Shown here: positions 51,338 to 60,845 of the stretch, in pieces | How positions within the stretch are numbered: position 1 is the stretch's first letter | How the letters are laid out: every line of letters starts with the position of its first letter | Assembly (NCBI GenBank): GCA_965200095.1 | Contig: OZ241350.1 | Span: forward strand, 1,860,001 to 1,924,000 | Direction of reading: 5' to 3' | Length of the DNA stretch: 64,000 nucleotides | From: JANQOH01 sp965200095 | Lineage (GTDB): Bacteria; Pseudomonadota; Alphaproteobacteria; UBA7887 | Position numbers and translations under genes: made by a program | The notes under the pieces: model-generated | Databases searched by the model: none | Seen by the model: only the letters and a program-made list of their open reading frames with translations | What the model was told of the DNA's origin: nothing

Positions 51338-52792
51338 TCAGCGGGGCGGTCGCTCGGCGATGCGGTCGGCGCGGAGTTGCGACCGGCGCACCTTGCCGGC
51401 GTCGTCGCGCAGCGGGAAATCGACGAACTCATAGCTGCGCGGGGTCTTGTAGCGCGCGAGCCGTGTTTCCATGAAGGCGCGCAGACCCGCCTCGTCGAGA
51501 GGGGCGCGCGCGGCCCCGGCGGGGCGAACGATGGCGTGCACCGCTTCGCCGAGGTCTTCGTCGGGCAGGCCGACGGCGACGGCGCTGTCGACTCCGGGGT
51601 GCTCGACAAGGGCGGCCTCGACCTCGGCGGGGTAGATGTTGGCGCCGCCCGAGAGGATGAGGTCGTGGCGGCGGTCGGCGAGATAGAGATAGCCGTCCTC
51701 GTCCACCCAGCCCATATCGCCGAGACTTTCCCATCCTTGCGGGTCGGCGCGCCGTTCGGCGCCGAGATAACGGTAACTGCTGCGGGGGCCCTGTTTCGGC
51801 ATCATGTAGACCTCGCCGATCTCGCCGGGGGCGCATTCGCGGCCCGCCTCGTCGAGTATCTTCACGCGCGAGCCGCGGACGCAGCGGCCGACCGAACCCT
51901 TGCGGTCGAGCCATTCGACGCCGGATATCCAGGTGGCGCCGACGGCCTCGGTGCCGCCGTAAAGCTCCCACACCCGGTTCGCGCCGAGCCATTCGATCCA
52001 CTTTTCCTTGAGCCAGACGGGCATGGGCGACGCGACGTGGCCCACGATTTCGAGGCTCGACAGGTCGAACGACGCGCGGACCTCTTCGGGCAGGCGCCAG
52101 ATGCGGTGCATCATCGTGGGGACCATCATCGTCCACTGGACGCGGTGGCGGGCGATGGCGCGCAGGGCGTCCTGCGGGTCGAAGCGGGCGAGGCCGACGA
52201 CCCGGTTGCCGCGGAAGAGCGCGAAATGGGCGCTGATGAACGGCGCGTTGTGGTAGAGCGGCCCGGGGTTGAGGACGCAGCCGTTCGCCGGCATGTCGAG
52301 GAACCACTCCGCGGGGTCGATGGCGGCCGGACTCTCGTCGACGATGATCTTGGGGCGCCCCGTCGACCCGCCGCTCGACATCGCCTTCCAGTGGCGCGCG
52401 ACCCGGACCGGCGGCGGCGAGTCGTCGCAGCCGTCGCCGTCGAGCGCGGCGACGGGGACGCCGCCTTCTCCGACGACCATGCGCGGCCGCGCGAGGTCGA
52501 GGATCGCGCGCATCTCGGCGGCCGGCGTGCGCGCCGAAACGACATGCGGGGTGGCGCCGAGTTTCCAGAGCGCGAAACAGGCGAGATGGAAGCCGAGGCC
52601 GTTGGGCAGTGCGAGCGTGACGAAATCCCCCTCCCGGACGCCGCGGGCGGCGAGGGCGTGGGCGAGGCGGTTGGCGCGGCGCTCGAGGCCGCCCCAGGAA
52701 AGCGCGCCGTCGGGGTAGATCAGGCAGGTTGCGTCGGCGCCCAGGGTTTCGGCGTATCGCGCCGGCGCGCAGGCCAGGGGAAGCAGAGACAT
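51338..52792 (-). CDS. AMP-dependent acyl-CoA synthetase
   Basis: 484 aa ANL-family enzyme. SSGGSTGRPKIIVDE is the phosphate-binding loop, ELYGGTEAVGATW the adenylate motif, SLGDMGWVDEDGYLYLADRR the hinge region, and YKTPRSYEFVDFPLRDDAGKV carries the catalytic Lys (GKVRR). It activates a carboxylic acid via an acyl-adenylate to acyl-CoA. The subgroup resembles bile-acid/long-chain CoA ligases; the substrate is uncertain. ATG 52792. Confidence 0.85.
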   Translation of the reverse strand: MSLLPLACAPARYAETLGADATCLIYPDGALSWGGLERRANRLAHALAARGVREGDFVTLALPNGLGFHLACFALWKLGATPHVVSARTPAAEMRAILDLARPRMVVGEGGVPVAALDGDGCDDSPPPVRVARHWKAMSSGGSTGRPKIIVDESPAAIDPAEWFLDMPANGCVLNPGPLYHNAPFISAHFALFRGNRVVGLARFDPQDALRAIARHRVQWTMMVPTMMHRIWRLPEEVRASFDLSSLEIVGHVASPMPVWLKEKWIEWLGANRVWELYGGTEAVGATWISGVEWLDRKGSVGRCVRGSRVKILDEAGRECAPGEIGEVYMMPKQGPRSSYRYLGAERRADPQGWESLGDMGWVDEDGYLYLADRRHDLILSGGANIYPAEVEAALVEHPGVDSAVAVGLPDEDLGEAVHAIVRPAGAARAPLDEAGLRAFMETRLARYKTPRSYEFVDFPLRDDAGKVRRSQLRADRIAERPPR

Positions 52793-52901
52793 CCGGGAGT
52801 CCCTTCCGCGCTTCTGTCGCTGCCGGCCCGCCGCGGGAGACTTGCGCAGGCGGCGCCCGTTCGCCGATAGTGCGCGGTTCCCGTAACACGAAAGGCGCGC
52901 G

Positions 52902-53789
52902 ATGTCCTCTTTGTCTCCCCTGTCCCCGGCGTCTCCGGCCGCTCCGGGGTTTCCCGCGGTCGGGCCCGATCCCTCCGCCGTTCCCGAGTCGGTGCGGACC
53001 GAGGTCCTGTTCACGGTCGATACGGGCGAGACGCCCGTGGCGCTGGTGCGGCGGCCCGGCGCCGGGCCGGACGAGCGTTCGGGCCGGTTCGAGGCGCGCG
53101 AGATCGAGGTCCGCGACGGGCGGCCCATTGCCGACCGGCTGGAGCTCGACCGGCACGGCTTCGTCCTTCGGGAAGCGGAAACGGCGGTCGGCGACTTCGC
53201 CGACGACGAGGAGGTGCGCCGCGTCTATTACCCCGAAACGACGGCGCTGGTCGCGCGCGAGACCGGGGCGTCGACGGTGCTGGCGTTCGACCACACGCGG
53301 CGCATCGACGATACGGCGGCGCAGGAGCGGCTGGGGATCCGCGGCCCGGCGCAGTTGATGCACAACGACTTCACCGCGGCCTCCTGCGCGCGGCGGGTGC
53401 GCGACCTGCTGCCGGCGCGAGAGGCGGAACGGCGGCTCGAGGGGCGTTTCGGGTCGGTCAATGTGTGGCGTCCGCTGCGCGGGCCGGTGCGGACCTCGCC
53501 CCTGGCGATCTGCGAATACGACAGCATCTCCGACGGCGACCTGATCGCCGCCGAACGGCGTTACGAAGGGCGGACGGGCACGATCTACCACATGGCGTTC
53601 AACCCGGCGCAGCGCTGGTACTATTTCCCGCGCATGACGCCGGACGAGGCGGTGCTGCTGAAATGCTACGATTCGGCGCCCGATGCGGCGCGCTGGACCG
53701 GGCACGGCGCGTTCCCCGACCCCAATTCGCCTCCCGGCGCGGCGCCGCGCGAGAGCATCGAGGTGCGCACGCTGGTGTTCTGGGACTGA
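52902..53789 (+). CDS. CmcJ/NvfI-family oxidoreductase
   Basis: 295 aa. A Pro/Ser-rich N terminus precedes a domain with AFDHTRRI, QLMHNDFTAASC, SVNVWRPLRGPV and LLKCYDS...WTGHGAFPDPN, the block order of the CmcJ/NvfI family. That family has a double-stranded beta-helix fold related to 2OG oxygenases; members act in cephamycin and novofumigatonin biosynthesis. The bacterial function is unknown. It is divergent from the acyl-CoA synthetase gene and 46 bp before the DUF4198 gene. Confidence 0.68.
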   Translation: MSSLSPLSPASPAAPGFPAVGPDPSAVPESVRTEVLFTVDTGETPVALVRRPGAGPDERSGRFEAREIEVRDGRPIADRLELDRHGFVLREAETAVGDFADDEEVRRVYYPETTALVARETGASTVLAFDHTRRIDDTAAQERLGIRGPAQLMHNDFTAASCARRVRDLLPAREAERRLEGRFGSVNVWRPLRGPVRTSPLAICEYDSISDGDLIAAERRYEGRTGTIYHMAFNPAQRWYYFPRMTPDEAVLLKCYDSAPDAARWTGHGAFPDPNSPPGAAPRESIEVRTLVFWD

Positions 53790-53835
53790 GGCCGCCCGCC
53801 TCGGCCGGCCCGCCGCGGCGCCGGGAGGACACGGG

Positions 53836-54645
53836 ATGCGGGCGGCGGCGGTTCCGGTCGCGCTTGCCGTTGTCCTGAGCGGGTTCTCGCCCGCGGAGGA
53901 GGGGCGCGCCCATGATTTCCGGGTGCAGCCAGAGCGCTACATCGCGGCGCCGGGGGAGACCGTCGGCCTCCGCCTGTTCATCGGCGACGCCTTCGGCGGG
54001 CAGCCCTTCCTGCGGGATCCGAAGCACCTTGCGGAGTTTTTCGTCGTCGGGCCGCGCGGGCGAATGGCGATTCCGGGGCGGCCCAACCGCCTCCGGGTCG
54101 GCGAGATCGGCCCGCTCGACTCCGGGGCGTGGGTCGTCGCCTACCGCAGCAATTTCACGCTGTCGACGATGGAGGCGGAGCGGTTCGACGCATGGCTGCG
54201 CAAGGAAGGCTTCGAGGAGGCGCGCCGGGTCCGCGCGGCGCGCGGCGAGTCGGCGGCGCCCGGACGCGAGGCCTATGCGCGGGCGGCGAAAGCCATCGTC
54301 GAAGCGGGAGGCGACAGCGCGGGCTACGACGCGGTGCTCGGCCTGCCCCTCGAATTCGTGCCGGAACGCGCGCCGGCGGGGATGCGCCCGGGAGAGGTCT
54401 TTACGGTGCGCCTCCTGCTCGCGGGAGAAGCACTCGCCGACGCGCCGGTGACGGCGTTCGCGGCGGCGGCGCCGGATCGCCCGGTCCGTGCGCGCACCGA
54501 CTCCGCAGGACGCGCCGGGTTGACGTTGTCTCATGCCGGCGCCTGGCTCGTGCGGGCGGTGCACATGGCGCCGGCGGCGCCCGGCCGCGACGCCGACTGG
54601 GAGAGTCTGTGGGCGTCGCTGACCTTTTCCGTGCCGGACGGGTGA
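53836..54645 (+). CDS. DUF4198 (NikM-like) periplasmic protein
   Basis: 269 aa. The signal peptide ends at GRAHDF; the conserved His right after cleavage is typical of DUF4198/NikM-like proteins and may bind metal. GLRLFIGDAFGGQPF, AWVVAYRSNFTLSTM, LGLPLEFVPE and GRAGLTLSHAGAWLVRAVHM follow the family. ATG 53836 with GGGAGGAC. A role in metal or nutrient uptake is suggested by the family only. Confidence 0.72.
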   Translation: MRAAAVPVALAVVLSGFSPAEEGRAHDFRVQPERYIAAPGETVGLRLFIGDAFGGQPFLRDPKHLAEFFVVGPRGRMAIPGRPNRLRVGEIGPLDSGAWVVAYRSNFTLSTMEAERFDAWLRKEGFEEARRVRAARGESAAPGREAYARAAKAIVEAGGDSAGYDAVLGLPLEFVPERAPAGMRPGEVFTVRLLLAGEALADAPVTAFAAAAPDRPVRARTDSAGRAGLTLSHAGAWLVRAVHMAPAAPGRDADWESLWASLTFSVPDG

Positions 54646-54684
54646 GGCGGCGAGGGTTCGCGCGGCCCCCGCCGCGCGAAGGGG

Positions 54685-55359
54685 TCAGATAGGCAGTTCC
54701 ATTCCCGTCTCGACATGGAGGTCGAAGACGCCTTGCGGCACGCCGTCGGCCGTCTCTTCGTCGAACGCCACGGTGAGCAGGGGGCGCAACTCTTCCGGCA
54801 CCGAAGTGTACAGGTTGTCCTTCGCGTTGTATTCGTTGCCGGCGAAATACATCTGCGTGGTGATCGACGGCGAGGTCGCCGGATGGACCTTGAAGTGGAT
54901 GTGCGGCGGACGGATCCACCCGGGCGCGACCGGATAGGCGCCGGGGACGATGGTGCGGATGCGCCAGACGCCGTCGGCGGCGGTGTAGAGGCGGGCGTAT
55001 CCCTCGAAATTGGGGTCGAGGGGCTCCGGGTTGGGGTCGCGCGGGTGAAGGTAGCGGCCTTTCGCATTGGCTTGCCAGACATCGATGATGGCGCCGCGCA
55101 CCGGGTTGCACCGGCTGTTGAGCACGCGCCCGGCGACCTCGACCACCTCGCCCTCGGCGCGGTTGCGCCGGCCCGGCACGTGGGTCAGGTCCCAGTCGTA
55201 ATCGTTGATGGCGACGGGGAAGAAGGGGCCGTTGACCTGGTACGGGGTCGCTGTGCAGGTGGCGGCGCGCGCTGCTGCGCCGACCGCGAGCGCCCCGGCG
55301 CCGGCGGCGGCTCCGCCGAGCAGCGCCCGCCGCGACAGGCCCTTGCCGTGCTTGTTCAT
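54685..55359 (-). CDS. Secreted intradiol ring-cleavage dioxygenase-like protein
   Basis: 224 aa. SRRALLGGAAAGAGALAVGA is a twin-arginine signal. The mature domain has NGPFFPVAINDYDWDL, VRGAIIDVWQANAKGRYLH (Tyr ligand region), FRTIVPGAYP-like and IRPPHIHFKVHP with the His ligands of a non-haem Fe(III) intradiol dioxygenase. The cytosolic enzymes cleave catechols; exported relatives of this size are known but substrates are mostly untested. ATG 55359 follows GGAGGAG. Confidence 0.82.
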   Translation of the reverse strand: MNKHGKGLSRRALLGGAAAGAGALAVGAAARAATCTATPYQVNGPFFPVAINDYDWDLTHVPGRRNRAEGEVVEVAGRVLNSRCNPVRGAIIDVWQANAKGRYLHPRDPNPEPLDPNFEGYARLYTAADGVWRIRTIVPGAYPVAPGWIRPPHIHFKVHPATSPSITTQMYFAGNEYNAKDNLYTSVPEELRPLLTVAFDEETADGVPQGVFDLHVETGMELPI

Positions 55360-55775
55360 CGAGCTCTCCTCCATTACGGTTTCCGGGCGTCGGAGGCGGG
55401 CATGCTATGGGGCGAAAGGCGAGAGCGTCAACGCGCTTGCGCGCCGCCCGGCGCGGCGCTATCGTTGCCGTGTGGCAGCGACGGAGCATGCTCCCGGTTT
55501 CAACGCCCTCGCCTGTGCGCGCAAGCTCAAGACGGCCGATGCCGAAGCCGCGCGCACTATCCGCGACGGCCTGGCCACGAAAGCCCGCCTCGATGCGGGT
55601 TTCGACAGTTTCGAAACAGTCTCGACGCGCGTCTTGCCGCTCTCGCGAAACCCCGGCGCGCCGAACGGATATGGGAAATCCGGTTCGGGATAAGGTTCAA
55701 TCGCGCTCGCGACTCCCGGGACAGGACCATGGACCGCAGCGGAACGCCGAACCCCCCGACGCCGGACGCTTGCGC
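55360..55775. other. Intergenic region with a DUF1640-like relic
   Basis: This divergent region lies between the dioxygenase and the restriction-methyltransferase gene. It holds only the possible relic at 55472-55693. No promoter could be placed with confidence. Confidence 0.4.
55472..55693 (+). pseudogene. Possible relic of a DUF1640-type coiled-coil protein
   Basis: The frame from GTG 55472 gives FNALACARKLKTADAEAAR, then TIRDGLATKARLD. This resembles the start of DUF1640/CCDC90-like proteins (FDTLxxxRxLxxAGxxExQA...LATKADL), but the expected coiled coil and C-terminal membrane anchor are lost after ~45 residues. A weak match that could be chance. Confidence 0.35.
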
Positions 55776-58700
55776 ATGTTGACGGCGGAAGAACGGGACG
55801 GGCTGGTTTCCGAGCTCGCGTCGCGTCCCGGCCACGAGAAAGTCCGCGCCTTGCTGCACCGGCTTCTCGTTGGCGGCCTCGGCGCCGACAGCAGGGACAT
55901 CGATTTCGAGAAACCGGCGCCGGAAGTGCGCGGGCGCATCGATGCCCTGCTCGGCCGCACGGTGTTCGAGCTGAAGTCCGATCTGAGGCGCGAACGCCGG
56001 GACGCCGAAGACGGCTTGACGCGGTATCTCTCCGAACGCGAGGCCCGAACCGGCGAGAGCTGGGTCGGCATCGCCACGGACGGCGCGGAATTCGTCGTCT
56101 TTTCCCTTCGCGGGGGCCGCGTCGCGGAGATCGGAACGCATCGCGTGGACCCGGAGGCGACGCGGGCTTCGCTGGCCTGGCTGCAAGGCGCGGTCGCTCT
56201 CGGCGAAGAGATTTTGCCCGATCCGATCGCCGTCGAGCGCGAATTCGGACGCGGGAGCCTGGCCGCGAGGCGCGCCCTCGACGGTCTCGGCGATCTGTGG
56301 GGCTGTATCGGACAAACGCCCGAGGCGCGTCTGAAGCGCGAATTGTGGGGCACGCTGCTGGGCCTTGCCTACGGGGCGGAGGTCGGCGACGACGCCCTGT
56401 TCCTGCAACACACCTATCTCGCCATCGTCGCCAAGTCCGTGGCCGGTGCGGCGATGATCGGCGAGCCGCCCCGCGACGCAGCGGCGCTTCTCCACGGCGC
56501 TGCGTTTTCCAACCTCGGCGTCGGCGGCCAAAGCGAGCCCGACTTCTTCGATTGGGTCCTCGCCGCCGGGGACGGACGGGAACTCGTCATGCGGGTCGCG
56601 CGGCAGGTCAACCGGTTCCGCCTGCGCGATATCGAGGTCGACATCCTCAAGGCGCTTTACGAAAGCCTGATCGACCCCGAGACCCGTCACGATCTGGGCG
56701 AATACTATACGCCGGACTGGCTGGCCGCCCGCATGGTCGCGGCCGCCGTGGACGACCCGCTGACGCAGCGTGTCGTGGACCCGGCCTGCGGTTCGGGGAC
56801 CTTCCTGTTTCACGCCATGCGGGCCGTTCTCGCCGCGGCCGGCGCTTCGGGGTTGTCGCCGGCGGCTGCGGCGCGGCTCGCGGCCCGGAACGTCGCCGGG
56901 ATCGATATCCACCCGGTGGCCGTGATTTTCGCGCGCGTCACCTGTCTGCTCGCGCTCTTGCCGGCGCTGCGCACGGAACACCCGGGCGATATCGCCCTTC
57001 CGGTGTGGCTCGGCGACGCGCTGCAATGGAATCTGGTCCGAAACGGCGGGAACGGGGAACAGCCCGACCTCCTCGCCGGCGACGACGCGCTGGAAATTTT
57101 CGTTCCTGCGGTCTCGCCGAGCGAACCCGTCCCCCAGCGTCTTGACGCAACGACGCTCCGTTTCCCCGCCGCCGTCGCCTCCGAGACAGGACTTTTCGAC
57201 CGCGTGCTGAACGCAATGATCGAGTCCGGGATCGAGTCCGGCGCGCGGTCGGAAATAACCTCCGACTTCGCCGCCTGGCTGGGCGCAAACACGACCGTAG
57301 CCGCCGACGACAGAAAAATTCTATGCGCAACCTGGGAGACGATGCGCCGTCTACAAGGAGAAAACCGCGACCACATCTGGGGCTATGTGGCCCGCAACCT
57401 TGCCCGGCCCGTATGGCTGGCGTCCGAGGCGCAAAAGGCGGACATCGTGATCGGCAATCCGCCCTGGGTCTCGTTCCGTTACATGAGTCGGGATTTTCAG
57501 GAGCGCTTCCGCGAGGAGTGCCGGGCGGCGCAGCTCTGGGTCGGCGGCAAGGTCGCCACCCAGCAAGATCTTTCGGGATATTTCTACCTGCGCGCGACGG
57601 CGCTGTATCTGCGTCGGACGGGGAGGATCGCCCTGGTCATGCCCTATGCGGCGATGTCGCGCCAAGCCTATGCGAAGTTCCGCGAAGGGCCGGTCGCGCG
57701 CGCCGGCTGCGTCGAATCCCGTCTCCGCTTCACGGCGGCGTGGACGTTCGGGCCGGAAGTGTCGCCGCTTTTCCCGGTTCCGAGTTGCGTGCTGTTCGCC
57801 GCCCTTCACGACGGGCGGGAGCCGGCGCCGCTGCCGGCCCGGGTGACCGCCTTCGCGGGCGCGCTCCCGAAACGGGACGCCGACGCCCGGGAAGCGGACG
57901 CGAGTTTGATGGAAGAGGAGACGACGTGGCCGATGGAGGCGTCGGATCGCGGAGGATCCCCTTACCGGAAAAGCTTTCGGAACGGCGCTATTCTGGTTCC
58001 CCGGCGCCTGATACTGGTGGAACCCGCGCCGTCGCCGGGGAGGCTTCCGCCCAGCCCTGCCTTTCCGCTGGTCCGGGGGAGGGCGGGCAACCTGGACAAG
58101 GCGCCCTGGAGGACCATAGAGCCGCCGCGGGGCGCGGTAGAGGCGGCGTTCCTGCGCCCCGTGTTGCTCGGCGAATCCATCGCCCCGTTCCGCGTCCTGG
58201 CGCCACTGTGCGCGGTCATTCCGTGGGACGCCGAACGGGAAGAACTGCTGGACTCGGAACAGGCCGCCGGCCGGGGCTATCGGAGGCTCGCGCGCTGGCT
58301 CGAACGAACCGAGGAATTGTGGGAACAGAACAAGCGCAGCACCTTGACGCTTCTCGAACAATGCGACTATTACGGGAAGTTGTCCGGCCAATTCCCCATT
58401 GCCCCGATCCGCGTCGTGTACACGACGGCCGGGACCAATCTCGCGGCGGCGACGGTCCGGGACAAGACCGCGGTAGTCGATAACAGACTCTATTGGGCTG
58501 CCGCCGAAAGCCTTGACGAAGCCAATTATCTCTGCGGCCTTCTGAACAGCGCCGCCGTGCAGGCCGGCGCGGCGCGCTATCAATCTCAAGGTCAGTGGGG
58601 CGCACGGGATTTCCACAAATACGTCTTCAACCTGCCGATCCCGCGCTACGACGCCGGCGACGCGCTGCATCGCCGGCTGGCGGACGCGGCTGCGACGGCG

Positions 58701-58841
58701 GCGGAGGTCGCGGACCGGGTTCCCGAAAGGGAAGGCGAGTATTTCACCCGCACGCGCAAGCGCGTCCGCAACGCCCTCGCCGAGCACGGCGTCGCCGCCC
58801 GTCTGGAGAAATTGGCGGTCGAATTGCTTGACAGGGCATAA
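55776..58841 (+). CDS. Single-chain restriction-methyltransferase (type IIG-like)
   Basis: 1021 aa. The N-terminal region contains RIDALLGRTVFELKSDL, a D...ExK nuclease signature like that of HsdR/type IIG enzymes. A helical linker (~200-330) leads to the N6-adenine methylase: DLGEYYTPDWLA, motif I VVDPACGSGTFLFHA, motif IV IGNPPWVSFRYM. The C-terminal ~350 residues, including YQSQGQWGARDFHKYVFNLPIP, resemble a target-recognition domain. One protein could both cut and methylate its site. ATG 55776 gives a natural N terminus; ATG 55671 would add ~35 residues. A transposase remnant follows directly. Confidence 0.8.
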   Translation: MLTAEERDGLVSELASRPGHEKVRALLHRLLVGGLGADSRDIDFEKPAPEVRGRIDALLGRTVFELKSDLRRERRDAEDGLTRYLSEREARTGESWVGIATDGAEFVVFSLRGGRVAEIGTHRVDPEATRASLAWLQGAVALGEEILPDPIAVEREFGRGSLAARRALDGLGDLWGCIGQTPEARLKRELWGTLLGLAYGAEVGDDALFLQHTYLAIVAKSVAGAAMIGEPPRDAAALLHGAAFSNLGVGGQSEPDFFDWVLAAGDGRELVMRVARQVNRFRLRDIEVDILKALYESLIDPETRHDLGEYYTPDWLAARMVAAAVDDPLTQRVVDPACGSGTFLFHAMRAVLAAAGASGLSPAAAARLAARNVAGIDIHPVAVIFARVTCLLALLPALRTEHPGDIALPVWLGDALQWNLVRNGGNGEQPDLLAGDDALEIFVPAVSPSEPVPQRLDATTLRFPAAVASETGLFDRVLNAMIESGIESGARSEITSDFAAWLGANTTVAADDRKILCATWETMRRLQGENRDHIWGYVARNLARPVWLASEAQKADIVIGNPPWVSFRYMSRDFQERFREECRAAQLWVGGKVATQQDLSGYFYLRATALYLRRTGRIALVMPYAAMSRQAYAKFREGPVARAGCVESRLRFTAAWTFGPEVSPLFPVPSCVLFAALHDGREPAPLPARVTAFAGALPKRDADAREADASLMEEETTWPMEASDRGGSPYRKSFRNGAILVPRRLILVEPAPSPGRLPPSPAFPLVRGRAGNLDKAPWRTIEPPRGAVEAAFLRPVLLGESIAPFRVLAPLCAVIPWDAEREELLDSEQAAGRGYRRLARWLERTEELWEQNKRSTLTLLEQCDYYGKLSGQFPIAPIRVVYTTAGTNLAAATVRDKTAVVDNRLYWAAAESLDEANYLCGLLNSAAVQAGAARYQSQGQWGARDFHKYVFNLPIPRYDAGDALHRRLADAAATAAEVADRVPEREGEYFTRTRKRVRNALAEHGVAARLEKLAVELLDRA

Positions 58842-58904
58842 CGCTTGCAGACTGTGAACGCGCGCTCAACCCGGGACCGAACAACAGCAATCCGGGCGTT
58901 CCGC

Positions 58905-59110
58905 TCCTTGTCAGCGGCGCTCAACGGATGCGTCGAACGCAACAACGGCGCATGGCGATACGAATTCTACGCGACATGGGACATCCCCGACCACGACCTC
59001 GATCGAATCAACCGCCGGATCGACGCCTTCGCCGACGAGTTCAACGACTTCCGACCCCACAACGCCCTCCACGGACAAACACCGAACAGGCGCCTTCAAT
59101 CCCTCACAGT
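58905..59110 (+). pseudogene. C-terminal remnant of an integrase-core (rve) transposase
   Basis: The translation reads GCVERNNGAWRYEFYATWD, then DRINRRIDAFADEFNDFRP and HNALHGQTPNRRLQSL. This is the end of a DDE integrase core, in which ERNNG.. and the N..RPH.AL..TP block are typical of IS481/IS3-family transposases. The catalytic D-D part is missing, so the copy is dead. Confidence 0.7.
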
Positions 59111-59232
59111 AACCTCTGCGCAAGGCCCGGATTTTTTCGGGGTCCGGTCGCGCCCGGCGGTTGCCTGTTCGGCTCGACTTCCGGCGGCAGCGCGAGGCGC
59201 CTCGATTCGATCCGGCTTGTCGTTGTCCGGAC

Positions 59233-60060
59233 ATGTTCGTTCCGCGAAAGAGCGTGTGAAGAAATTGAAAGGCTCCACTAATCTTCGTCATTCCCGCGAA
59301 AGAACGTGTGAAGAAATCGGACGGCTATACAAATACTCGTCATTCCCGCGAAAGCGGGAATCCGTTGCGGCGTTTCCGTAATAAAAACGAGCCGATATAG
59401 CGGACGGCCGCCTCCGGATTCCCGCTTTCGCGGGAATGACGAAGTATTATTCGGTGGGTATTGTCTTTACAATGCCGGCGCTTCGGCGATCCGTACGTCA
59501 CGATGAGAGACGCCCGATTTCTTCACACGCTCTTTCGCGGGAGTGGCGAAGTATTGTTCCATATGCGTCGTTATGATCTGTCGGTGAGTTCGGGAGCGTC
59601 GTAAAAACGCGGGAACGCGATCCTGCGGCAAGCGAAACCGGTTATGCAGAGGTCTCACTTCGTCATTCCCGCGAAAGCGGGAATCCGGAGGCGGCCGTCC
59701 GCAATACCGGCCCGGTTTTCTTTGTGGAGACGACGCAACAGATTCCCGCTTTCGCGGGAATGACGAAGAGTAGTAGCGTCTCTCGATTTCTTCACGCACT
59801 CCAAAGCGGGAATCCGGAGCGGCCGCCCGAAAGACTAATCCGCTTTTTTCTTGCGGAAACACTGCGCCGGATTCCCGCTTTCGCGGGAATGACGAGTGTT
59901 TGTAACGCTATTCGATTTCTTCACACGCTCTTTCGCGGGAATGGCAAGGTATTATTTGGGCGTTGCCGTCCTTCACTACGGTGATTCTTGAGTTATCCAG
60001 CCGTCGTAGTGAGAGACATCCGATTTCTTCACATGTTCGAAAGCGGGAATTACCGATGCA
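59233..60060. repeat. Cluster of MITE family 2 copies
   Basis: TCGTCATTCCCGCGAAAG and its complement occur repeatedly (near 59279, 59337, 59420, 59658, 59745, 59870). GATTTCTTCACACGC/TCTTTCGCGGGA ends lie near 59516, 59782, 59915 and 60023. The copies are nested and partly truncated, giving many alternative hairpins. Confidence 0.75.
59568..59657. mobile_element. IS5/IS1031-like end fragment
   Basis: GGTGAGTTCGGGAGCGTCGT through GGTTATGCAGAGGTCTCA is nearly identical to the right end of the element at 11311-11769. Only one end is present. Confidence 0.6.
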
Positions 60061-60180
60061 GGGGCCGGATTCTCGCAATTCCGTCACGCATTGTCGTGCG
60101 CCGACGGCGGGTTCGGAAACGCCGTAAAGCGCCGGGAACGCTATCCTGCCGCAGGCGAAACGGGTTATGCAAAGGTCTTG
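60045..60180. mobile_element. IS5/IS1031-like end fragment upstream of irr
   Basis: The reverse complement matches 11311-11440: GCAATTCCGTCACGCATTGT, GGCGGGTTCGGAAACGCCGT and GGGTTATGCAAAGGTCTTGC. Only one end remains. It ends about 160 bp before irr and could influence its expression. Confidence 0.6.
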
Positions 60181-60337
60181 CACAGTCAACGAGACGCCCA
60201 CAGATCGCCCCACGCCCCATATGTCGTGAAGCCGCGCGCCCGCTTGCCGGGACCGGGGACGGGCCATAGGGTGCCCCGCAGGGTCGAATCCGTGAGGGAA
60301 GGCGCGACGCGCGATGCCGGCGGGCGGGAAGGGAACG

Positions 60338-60766
60338 ATGGCGCAGGCCGAATGCGCGGAGATGCTGCGCCGCGCCGGAATGCGGCGCACGCGCCAGCGT
60401 CTGGCGCTCGCGCGGCTGATCGCCGAGGGCGGCGACCGGCACCTGTCGGCGGAAGCGCTGCACCGCGAAGCGCAGCGCGCCGGATGCGCCGTGTCGGTGG
60501 CGACGGTCTACAACACCCTGCACCGTTTCGTCGATGCGGGGCTGTTGCGCGAGATCGCCGTCGCGCCCGGCTGCGTCCGCTTCGATACGAACACCGAGCA
60601 TCACCATCATTTCTACGACGAGGAAACCGGCGCGCTGAGCGATATCCCCGGCGATGCGGTGAGGCTGGAGAAACTGCCCGCGCCGCCGGCGGGGCGCCGG
60701 GTCGGGCGGGTCGAGGTGGTGGTGCGGCTGGTCGGTCGCGACGGGCGCGCGCCGTCTGAATTATAA
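60338..60766 (+). CDS. irr: Iron-response regulator of the Fur family (Irr)
   Basis: 142 aa. An N-terminal winged helix (RRTRQRLALARLIAEGG, VATVYNTLHRF) leads to the dimerisation part with EHHHHFYDEETGALSDIP. The HHH tract is the haem/metal-sensing signature of alphaproteobacterial Irr, which controls haem synthesis and iron genes and is destabilised by haem. No N-terminal Cys-Pro haem motif is present. ATG 60338 with GGGAAGGG upstream. rubrerythrin follows 79 bp later. Confidence 0.83.
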   Translation: MAQAECAEMLRRAGMRRTRQRLALARLIAEGGDRHLSAEALHREAQRAGCAVSVATVYNTLHRFVDAGLLREIAVAPGCVRFDTNTEHHHHFYDEETGALSDIPGDAVRLEKLPAPPAGRRVGRVEVVVRLVGRDGRAPSEL

Positions 60767-60808
60767 TCGTTCCAAACTATTGACAGGCGGCGGCGGCGCG
60801 TCCATATG
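60761..60808 (+). promoter_or_regulatory. Promoter and possible iron-control element of the rubrerythrin operon
   Basis: TTGACA (60780-60785), 17-bp spacer and CATATG (60803-60808, weak -10) precede rbr. Just upstream, overlapping the irr stop, TTATAATCGTTCCAAA has the loose shape of an Irr box (TTTAGAA-n3-TTCTAAA) but only partial symmetry. Confidence 0.4.
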
Positions 60809-60845
60809 GGAGGTCCACCCTGACCGGAACCGGAGGAGGAAACCG

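Larger units (their letters stand above)
58842..60337. other. 1.5-kb repeat and element graveyard
   Basis: No intact gene. From left to right: transposase remnant (58905-59110), a cluster of family-2 MITE pieces (59233-60060) and two IS5/IS1031-like end fragments (59568-59657, 60045-60180), then ~160 bp of unrecognised sequence before irr. Confidence 0.7.
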
